From NCBI GenBank assembly GCA_011048475.1, contig DSDZ01000290.1, positions 1-12,231 of the forward strand: 12,231 bases of DNA, in the 5' to 3' direction. A model generated the notes under the pieces. The model saw nothing but the letters and a program-made list of their open reading frames with translations, was not told where the DNA came from and ran no database searches. Both the position numbers and the translations under genes were made by a program. This stretch comes from Bacteroides sp. (GTDB lineage: Bacteria > Bacteroidota > Bacteroidia > Bacteroidales > GCA-2748055). This document shows positions 1-4,530 of the stretch, one piece after another (the first letter of the stretch is position 1; each line of letters starts with the position of its first letter).

Positions 1-698
1 CCGTCGATGGTCCGGATATAATACCTTCTGGCGGACCACTTCTCGGAAGCGGTGTCCCACCTGATCTGGTCGGCAAACATTTTAGAGACCAGTTCCCCGT
101 CCTCAAATTTTTCAATGGTGAAATCGTAGCCCACCTTCGACACGTTGCTGTAGTTCTTCAGGTAGACGAAGACACCCGGTTCGATCTGGCGGTGGAAATT
201 CTTGGTCTTGAACCGGACGGGCCGTTTGTGGATATACTTCTCCTCGAAATCCAGCTTGATTTTGTTGGCTTTCGGGATCACGCTGTCGCTGAGGAAAAAT
301 GACACTGCCGCGATGATCACCGCGGAGATGAAGTAGGGAACCAGAAGACGCCGGAAGCTCATGCCGCTGCTCAGGATGGAAATGATCTCGGTGTTGTAGG
401 CCATCCGCGAGGTGAAGTAGATCACCGCAATAAAGGCGAACAAAGAGCTGAAAAGCACTGCAAAAAAGGGAATGAAATTCAGGTAGTACTCAAACACGAT
501 CTCCCTGAAGCGCGCCCCGTTCTCAATGAAATCGTCGATCTTTTCGGAAAAATCGAATATCACGACGATCGACAGGATCAGCACGATGGCAAGGACAAAG
601 GAACTCAGGAATTTCCTGATCACGTATATGTCCAGGATCTTCAGCCCGAAGAACCTTATAACCTTGTACTTAAACCTGGTATCATTTTTTCCTTCCAT
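1..698 (-). CDS. lptG: LptF/LptG-family LPS export permease (5' part; 3' end outside window)
   Basis: Inner-membrane permease subunit of the Lpt machine, which with LptB extracts LPS from the inner membrane and feeds it to the periplasmic bridge. Only the first 232 codons are visible (family about 360 aa); the gene leaves the left edge. Seen by reverse translation: a start MEGKNDTRFKYKV, an amphipathic entry helix (ILDIYVIRKFL), a first membrane segment (FVLAIVLILSIVVIF) followed by DFSEKIDDF, a second one (FIPFFAVLFSSLFAFIAVI), the coupling-helix region with MAYNTEIISILSSGMSF, a third one (LVPYFISAVIIAAVSFFL), and the start of the periplasmic beta-jellyroll. This order is typical of YjgP/YjgQ permeases. 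The ATG at 698 is the only usable start upstream of the first helix and overlaps the end of tgt by 43 nt. LptF and LptG are hard to separate by eye; the tgt neighbour favours the LptG-like Bacteroidota form. Confidence 0.88.
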   Translation of the reverse strand, partial: MEGKNDTRFKYKVIRFFGLKILDIYVIRKFLSSFVLAIVLILSIVVIFDFSEKIDDFIENGARFREIVFEYYLNFIPFFAVLFSSLFAFIAVIYFTSRMAYNTEIISILSSGMSFRRLLVPYFISAVIIAAVSFFLSDSVIPKANKIKLDFEEKYIHKRPVRFKTKNFHRQIEPGVFVYLKNYSNVSKVGYDFTIEKFEDGELVSKMFADQIRWDTASEKWSARRYYIRTID

Positions 699-1786
699 GC
701 ACTGAAAGTTCCTCTTCGGATTTCGTCAAATGCGGTTCTGACCAGCCAGAGATAAAACGCAAGGTTGTGCAGGCTTGCGATCTGTGCGCCCAGCAACTCT
801 CCGGATATAATTAAATGACGCAGGTAAGCCCTTGAATATTGCGTATCCACGTAGCAGTCCCCGTCACTGTCCACCGGCGAATAGTCGTCCATCCATTTCC
901 TGTTCCTGATGTTGATGATCCCCTCCCGGGTGAACAGCATGCCGTTGCGTCCGTTCCTGGTCGGGATCACGCAGTCAAACATGTCCACTCCCAGCGAGAT
1001 CGCTTCAAGGATGTTCACAGGGGTACCCACCCCCATCAGGTAGCGGGGTTTGTCCGCCGGCAGGATCCCGTTGACGATTTCAATCATCTCGTACATTATT
1101 TCGGACGGCTCACCCACGGAGAGTCCCCCGATGGCATTGGCCCCGGCCGATTTGCCTGCAACGTATTCGGCCGATTTCCTGCGCAGGTCCCCGTACACAC
1201 TTCCCTGTACAATGGGAATGAAAAACTGGTCGTGTCCGTACAGGGGGTCCGTGGAAGCGAACCGCGCCAGTCCCCTGTCGAGCCACCGGTGTGTAAGCTC
1301 CGTTGATCTTGCCGCATAACCCGCATCACAGGGCCAGGGGGTGCATTCATCGAATGCCATGATCATGTCCGCACCGATCTCCCGCTGTATATCCACCACG
1401 CTCTCCGGGGTGAACAGATGTCTGGAGCCGTCGATATGGGAGCTGAAATGTGCCCCTTCCTCTTTCAGCCTCCGGCTGGCTGCCAGCGAGAAAACCTGGT
1501 AGCCGCCGCTGTCGGTGAGCAAAGACCGGTCCCAGTTCATGAACCGGTGCAATCCTCCCGCCCCGCGGATCACCTCCATGCCGGGACGCAGGTACAGGTG
1601 ATAGGTGTTCCCAAGGATCACAGGGGCATCCAGATCCCCGAGCAGTTCTCTCAAATGCACCCCTTTCACGCTTCCGGCTGTCCCCACAGGCATGAAAACC
1701 GGTGTCCTGATCTCAGAATGACCGGTCCGGATGATCCCTGCCCGGGCATGGCTTGCCGGGTCCCTGTGCATTATCTCAAAATCCAT
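656..1786 (-). CDS. tgt: Queuine tRNA-ribosyltransferase (tRNA-guanine transglycosylase)
   Basis: Exchanges guanine-34 in the anticodon of GUN tRNAs (Asp, Asn, His, Tyr) for a queuine precursor base; cytosolic. It has 376 aa from ATG 1786, the normal family length; a TTG directly before it would add one residue and is less likely. Visible motifs: the TIM-barrel start RTPVFMPVGTAGSVKGV (28-43), TDSGGYQVFSL with catalytic Asp92, the base-binding loop IGGLSVGEP (219-227), and DMFDCVIPTRNGRNG with nucleophile Asp271. The zinc site is altered: aligned with E. coli C302/C304/C307/H333 the residues are Gly309, Cys311, Asp314 and His340, so two of three cysteines are missing. From memory, many Bacteroidota Tgt proteins are similar. 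It lies upstream of and overlaps lptG, a pairing common in this phylum, suggesting one transcript. Identity is secure. Confidence 0.97.
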   Translation of the reverse strand: MDFEIMHRDPASHARAGIIRTGHSEIRTPVFMPVGTAGSVKGVHLRELLGDLDAPVILGNTYHLYLRPGMEVIRGAGGLHRFMNWDRSLLTDSGGYQVFSLAASRRLKEEGAHFSSHIDGSRHLFTPESVVDIQREIGADMIMAFDECTPWPCDAGYAARSTELTHRWLDRGLARFASTDPLYGHDQFFIPIVQGSVYGDLRRKSAEYVAGKSAGANAIGGLSVGEPSEIMYEMIEIVNGILPADKPRYLMGVGTPVNILEAISLGVDMFDCVIPTRNGRNGMLFTREGIINIRNRKWMDDYSPVDSDGDCYVDTQYSRAYLRHLIISGELLGAQIASLHNLAFYLWLVRTAFDEIRRGTFSAWKEKMIPGLSTRL

Positions 1787-1862
1787 CAAACGAAATTATC
1801 AAACCTCCATCCAATCATCCCCGAACAGGCATGAGGAAAATTTTCATGAAGATAATCAATTG

Positions 1863-1893
1863 TTGAAAATCTGGGTTTTCTTTTCTATCATTG
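1863..1893 (+). promoter_or_regulatory. Candidate Bacteroidota promoter for the glycosyltransferase-sigma-rsmG cluster
   Basis: Within the 125-bp divergent gap, TTG at 1863-1865 (-33-like) is followed after 20 nt by TATCATTG at 1886-1893, one mismatch from the Bacteroidota -7 consensus TAnnTTTG. This would start transcription about 10-15 nt before the ATG at 1912. No equally good element was found pointing toward tgt; the nearest is TAATTTCG on the minus strand at 1798-1791, too close to the tgt start. Pattern match only. Confidence 0.4.
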
Positions 1894-1911
1894 CGCCTGA
1901 TATTTCCATCC

Positions 1912-3018
1912 ATGCAGTGGTTCACTCTTGCAGTCTTTCTTGTTTCCGCCCTGGTCCAGACGGGCTATGCCCTGCTGGTCTACATTCGACTCCCGCTGTA
2001 CCGCCATCCCAAAAAAAGAGCCACCGGAAAAGGAACATCCGTTGTTATCTGTGCCAGGAACGAATCGGAGAATCTCCGGCGGTTCCTTCCCGTCATCCTC
2101 GAGCAGGATTATCCGGTATTCGAAGTGGTGGTGGTCAATGACGCCTCCACAGACGACAGCGAGGATGTGCTTGCCGGACTGGCGGCCCGTTACAGCCGCC
2201 TCAGGTACACCACGATCCCCTGCAACGACCAATTCACCCACGGGAAAAAGCTGGCACTGACCATCGGGATCAAATCGGCCAGGTACGAGTCGCTCCTGCT
2301 CACCGATGCCGATTGCTGTCCCCAGAGCCCGCAGTGGATCCGGAAAATGATCTCCAACCTCACCGGGGAAAAAAAGATCGTGCTGGGATACGGTAAATAT
2401 GAAAAGGGGAAAGGACTGCTCAACTACCTGATCAGGTATGAAACGGTTTTCACTGCCATCCAGTACCTGTCATACGCCATCCGTGGCAAGCCATACATGG
2501 GTGTCGGAAGGAATCTGGCCTACCGCAAGTCGCTTTTTTTCGAGAACAGGGGGTTCGCCGGCCATTACCACCTGGAGTCGGGAGACGACGACCTCTTCGT
2601 GAATGAAACAGCCACGGGTAAGAACACCGCGGTGGAGTTCAGCGCGGAAAGTCATACGGTGAGTGTTCCCGAAACCTCCTTCCGGGACTGGATCAGGCAG
2701 AAGCAGAGGCATCTTTCCGCGGGAACTCATTACAGGTCCTCCTCCAGGATCAGGATTGCCGTGGAGTTGGTCAGCCGTATCCTGCTCTACGCTTCCCTGG
2801 TGGCGGTCTGTTTTGTTTCTCCCTGGAAATGGCATGCACTGATCGCCTTCGGAGCAATCCTGTTGGTGAAGCTTGCGATATTCAAATCGGGGATGCGGCG
2901 TTTGAACGAAAAAGATTTATTGCTACCTTCGCTCCTGCTCGATCCGCTCATGCCTGTCATTCTGGGATTGATCTGGTTCAGCAACATATTCATTACCAGG
3001 TATCAGACATGGAAATAA
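1912..3018 (+). CDS. Membrane-anchored family 2 glycosyltransferase
   Basis: Predicted inner-membrane glycosyltransferase with a cytoplasmic GT-A domain transferring a sugar from a nucleotide sugar to a lipid or polysaccharide acceptor; the acceptor cannot be read from sequence. Of 368 aa: N-terminal membrane helix (about 4-25), GT-A start TSVVICARNESENLRRFLP (42-60), VVVVNDASTDDS (72-83, Asp78 for nucleotide binding), LLLTDADCC (128-136, DxD 132-134), MGVGRNLAYRKSLFF (196-210), LESGDDDLF (221-229, candidate catalytic base), and RQKQRH (262-267) in the place of the Q/RxxRW motif. Two or three C-terminal helices follow (about 288-324 and 340-361). The ATG at 1912 is preferred over a TTG at 1891 because it sits directly before the membrane helix. 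Its last 10 nt overlap the sigma factor gene, implying translational coupling. A biofilm-polysaccharide (PgaC-like) or glycolipid role is possible. Confidence 0.85.
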   Translation: MQWFTLAVFLVSALVQTGYALLVYIRLPLYRHPKKRATGKGTSVVICARNESENLRRFLPVILEQDYPVFEVVVVNDASTDDSEDVLAGLAARYSRLRYTTIPCNDQFTHGKKLALTIGIKSARYESLLLTDADCCPQSPQWIRKMISNLTGEKKIVLGYGKYEKGKGLLNYLIRYETVFTAIQYLSYAIRGKPYMGVGRNLAYRKSLFFENRGFAGHYHLESGDDDLFVNETATGKNTAVEFSAESHTVSVPETSFRDWIRQKQRHLSAGTHYRSSSRIRIAVELVSRILLYASLVAVCFVSPWKWHALIAFGAILLVKLAIFKSGMRRLNEKDLLLPSLLLDPLMPVILGLIWFSNIFITRYQTWK

Positions 3019-3614
3019 ATGAAAACCTATCCCTTAAGGCGCAGCAGGATATCCACCTGGTGGACAAAGCCAGAAAAGGGGACCAGCAGGCGTATGGTGA
3101 ACTTCTGGGCCGCTACCGGGATGCCATTTATTTTATGTTGCTCAAGATGGTGAACAGTCCCACCGATGCCGAAGACCTGACCATTGAAGCTTTCGGCAAG
3201 GCCTTCAAGAACATTGACCAGTACACCCCCAACTTTGCATTCAGCACCTGGCTGTTTAAAATAGCGACCAACAACTGCATTGATTTCATCCGGAAGAAAA
3301 GGGCCAGCCATGTCTCCCTGGACCAGTCCATGGACGGAGAAGAGAGCCTTGCCCCCTCCTCCCTGATCCAGTCCGATGCGCCCGATCCCGAATCCACCAT
3401 GATCATCCAGCAGAAGGTTTTCCGCATGCGGGAAATCGTCTCCAGGCTGAAACCACGGTACAGGAAGCTGGTGGAACTGCGTTATTTCAATGAGTATTCC
3501 TACGAGGAGATCGCCGAGGAGATGGACATTCCCATCGGAACGGTGAAGGCACAGCTCTTCAGGGCGCGCGAACTGCTGCTCAACATTCTGAACCGCTCGC
3601 ATGAAAAACCGTGA
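3009..3614 (+). CDS. RNA polymerase sigma-70 family (ECF-like) sigma factor
   Basis: A 201-aa two-domain sigma factor that would direct RNA polymerase to a specific promoter set. Region 2 spans about 29-98 (AYGELLGRYRDAIYFML, then DAEDLTIEAFGKAFKNID and FSTWLFKIATNNCIDFIRKK, the core-binding and -10 recognition helices). A charged, Ser/Pro-rich linker covers about 99-132, and region 4 about 137-193 (LKPRYRKLVELRYF, YEEIAEEMDIPIGTVKAQLFRAR, a helix-turn-helix). Regions 1 and 3 are absent, as in ECF factors. The ATG at 3009 is chosen because earlier codons in this frame lie inside the glycosyltransferase gene and do not resemble sigma factors. The stop is 3 nt before rsmG. No anti-sigma gene or zinc-binding anti-sigma motif is seen nearby, so how its activity is controlled is unclear. 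Its regulon cannot be inferred here. Confidence 0.9.
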   Translation: MEINENLSLKAQQDIHLVDKARKGDQQAYGELLGRYRDAIYFMLLKMVNSPTDAEDLTIEAFGKAFKNIDQYTPNFAFSTWLFKIATNNCIDFIRKKRASHVSLDQSMDGEESLAPSSLIQSDAPDPESTMIIQQKVFRMREIVSRLKPRYRKLVELRYFNEYSYEEIAEEMDIPIGTVKAQLFRARELLLNILNRSHEKP

Positions 3615-3617
3615 GAA

Positions 3618-4238
3618 ATGGAACTCATCCGGAAATATTTTCCGGACCTGGAACATGACCAGGACCTCCGGTTCCGCACGATCCTTGAACTTCTTCCCCT
3701 GCTGAACCGGAAAGTGAACGTGATCTCAAGAAAGGATGTGCAACACCTCGAGGAGAGGCATATCCTGCACTCCCTGGCAATTGCAAAAACATTTGAATTC
3801 CATCCCGGCTGTTCCGTGGTGGATGTGGGGACCGGCGGAGGCTTCCCGGGCATCCCCCTGGCGGTCATGTTCCCGCGGTCCCGGTTCGTACTGGTGGATT
3901 CCATCGGTAAAAAAATCGGGATTGTACGGGAGCTCATCCGGGAAACGGGACTCAGGAACGCCACAGCCGTCCGGGCCAGGGCAGAGCAGCTAGAAGGAAC
4001 ATTCGACTTCTCCGTATGCCGCGCGGTGGCCCCGTTTTCCACACTCCATGCATGGAACGGAAGTCTGATCAGGCCGGGACACGGGGCAAACAGGCCCAAC
4101 GGCATGATCGTGCTGAAGGGAGGGGTGCTGGATCACGAGCTTGGGGAATTCAGCGACATGGTGGAGATCATCCCCATATCCGCGCTTTTCGAAGAACCTT
4201 TTTTTTCCACCAAAAAGATTGTCTATCTAAAAAAATGA
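3618..4238 (+). CDS. rsmG: 16S rRNA (guanine(527)-N(7))-methyltransferase RsmG
   Basis: Uses S-adenosylmethionine to methylate N7 of G527 in the 530 loop of 16S rRNA; in several bacteria its loss gives low-level streptomycin resistance. It has 206 aa, normal for the family. Seen: N-terminal LLNRKVNVISRKD (28-40) and EERHILHSLAI (45-55), hallmarks of GidB/RsmG; SAM-binding VVDVGTGGGFPGIPLAV (67-83); LVDSIGKKI (92-100); RARAEQL (119-125); and VCRAVAPFSTL (133-143). The ATG at 3618 is 3 nt after the sigma factor stop, so it is probably translated from the same message. The 3' end has runs of eight T and seven A and carries the likely rpmH promoter. Identity is secure. Confidence 0.96.
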   Translation: MELIRKYFPDLEHDQDLRFRTILELLPLLNRKVNVISRKDVQHLEERHILHSLAIAKTFEFHPGCSVVDVGTGGGFPGIPLAVMFPRSRFVLVDSIGKKIGIVRELIRETGLRNATAVRARAEQLEGTFDFSVCRAVAPFSTLHAWNGSLIRPGHGANRPNGMIVLKGGVLDHELGEFSDMVEIIPISALFEEPFFSTKKIVYLKK

Positions 4239-4247
4239 CTAATTTTG
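4219..4247 (+). promoter_or_regulatory. Promoter of rpmH (Bacteroidota -33/-7 type)
   Basis: TTG at 4219-4221, an 18-nt A-rich spacer, then TAATTTTG at 4240-4247, an exact match to TAnnTTTG. The predicted transcription start lies around 4253, giving a leader of roughly 15-20 nt before the rpmH ATG at 4270. Most of the element overlaps the end of rsmG, so L34 would be transcribed independently of the upstream cluster. Confidence 0.6.
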
Positions 4248-4269
4248 CACTCTCAAATAAAGATCGGTC

Positions 4270-4428
4270 ATGAAGCGAACATTTCAGCCATCCAGAAGAA
4301 AGAGAAAGAACAAGCACGGCTTCAGGGAAAGGATGTCAACCGCGAGCGGGCGGAATGTCCTGTCGGGCAGGCGCAGAAAAGGACGCAAGAAGCTGACGGT
4401 CTCCGACGAACCGAGGCACAAAGCATAA
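4270..4428 (+). CDS. rpmH: 50S ribosomal protein L34
   Basis: Small, very basic protein of the large ribosomal subunit. The 52-codon frame begins MKRTFQPSRRKRKNKHGF and continues RERMSTASGRNVLSGRRRKG then RKKLTVSDEPRHKA, an unmistakable L34 with a Bacteroidota-style C-terminal extension (LTVSD). It is short enough to be missed by length cut-offs. It has its own promoter just upstream and a hairpin terminator downstream. As in other Bacteroidota, it is not next to rnpA here. A longer out-of-frame reading (4245-4433) from a TTG is spurious. Confidence 0.98.
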   Translation: MKRTFQPSRRKRKNKHGFRERMSTASGRNVLSGRRRKGRKKLTVSDEPRHKA

Positions 4429-4433
4429 AATAA

Positions 4434-4450
4434 CGGGGATGTGCTCCCCG
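4434..4450 (+). repeat. Short hairpin after rpmH
   Basis: CGGGGA (4434-4439) pairs with TCCCCG (4445-4450) around a 5-nt loop. It starts 5 nt after the rpmH stop. No T tract follows directly, so it may stabilise the rpmH 3' end rather than terminate; the T-rich hairpin lies just behind it. Confidence 0.5.
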
Positions 4451-4458
4451 GGGAAACC

Positions 4459-4505
4459 GGCCGTCTCTCATTCATTTGTGAGGCGGCCTGATTATTTGTA
4501 TTTTG
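4459..4505 (+). terminator. Probable intrinsic terminator of rpmH
   Basis: GGCCG (4459-4463) pairs with CGGCC (4484-4488), and CTCA (4467-4470) with TGAG (4479-4482), closing an 8-nt loop with a small internal bulge. A T-rich stretch (4489-4505) follows. The placement right after a short, highly expressed ribosomal gene fits termination. The imperfect stem lowers confidence. Confidence 0.55.
4476..4505 (+). promoter_or_regulatory. Weak candidate promoter for the GT39-TPR gene
   Basis: TTG at 4476-4478 and TATTTTG at 4499-4505, separated by 20 nt, resemble a Bacteroidota promoter whose -7 element is one base short of TAnnTTTG. It overlaps the rpmH terminator and lies about 25 nt before the ATG at 4531. 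Something must transcribe the downstream gene if the hairpin terminates, but this assignment is tentative. Confidence 0.25.
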
Positions 4506-4530
4506 TCAGGGTTTTTTCATAAACAATATC

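Noticed and set aside
1791..1798. TAATTTCG on the minus strand as a tgt promoter
   Set aside because: One mismatch in the -7 element, no TTG at the right spacing, and it would leave essentially no leader before the tgt ATG.
839..1834. Plus-strand open frames opposite tgt
   Set aside because: They lie fully antisense to a well-conserved enzyme, show no recognisable domain, and have proline/histidine/arginine-rich composition typical of shadow frames in GC-rich coding DNA.
2533..2540. Run of eight T inside the glycosyltransferase gene as a phase-variation tract
   Set aside because: The run is short, encodes Phe-Phe within an intact frame, and nothing suggests alternative frames.
4245..4433. 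A 62-codon frame starting at TTG across rpmH
   Set aside because: It is out of frame with L34, which is unambiguous at 4270-4428.
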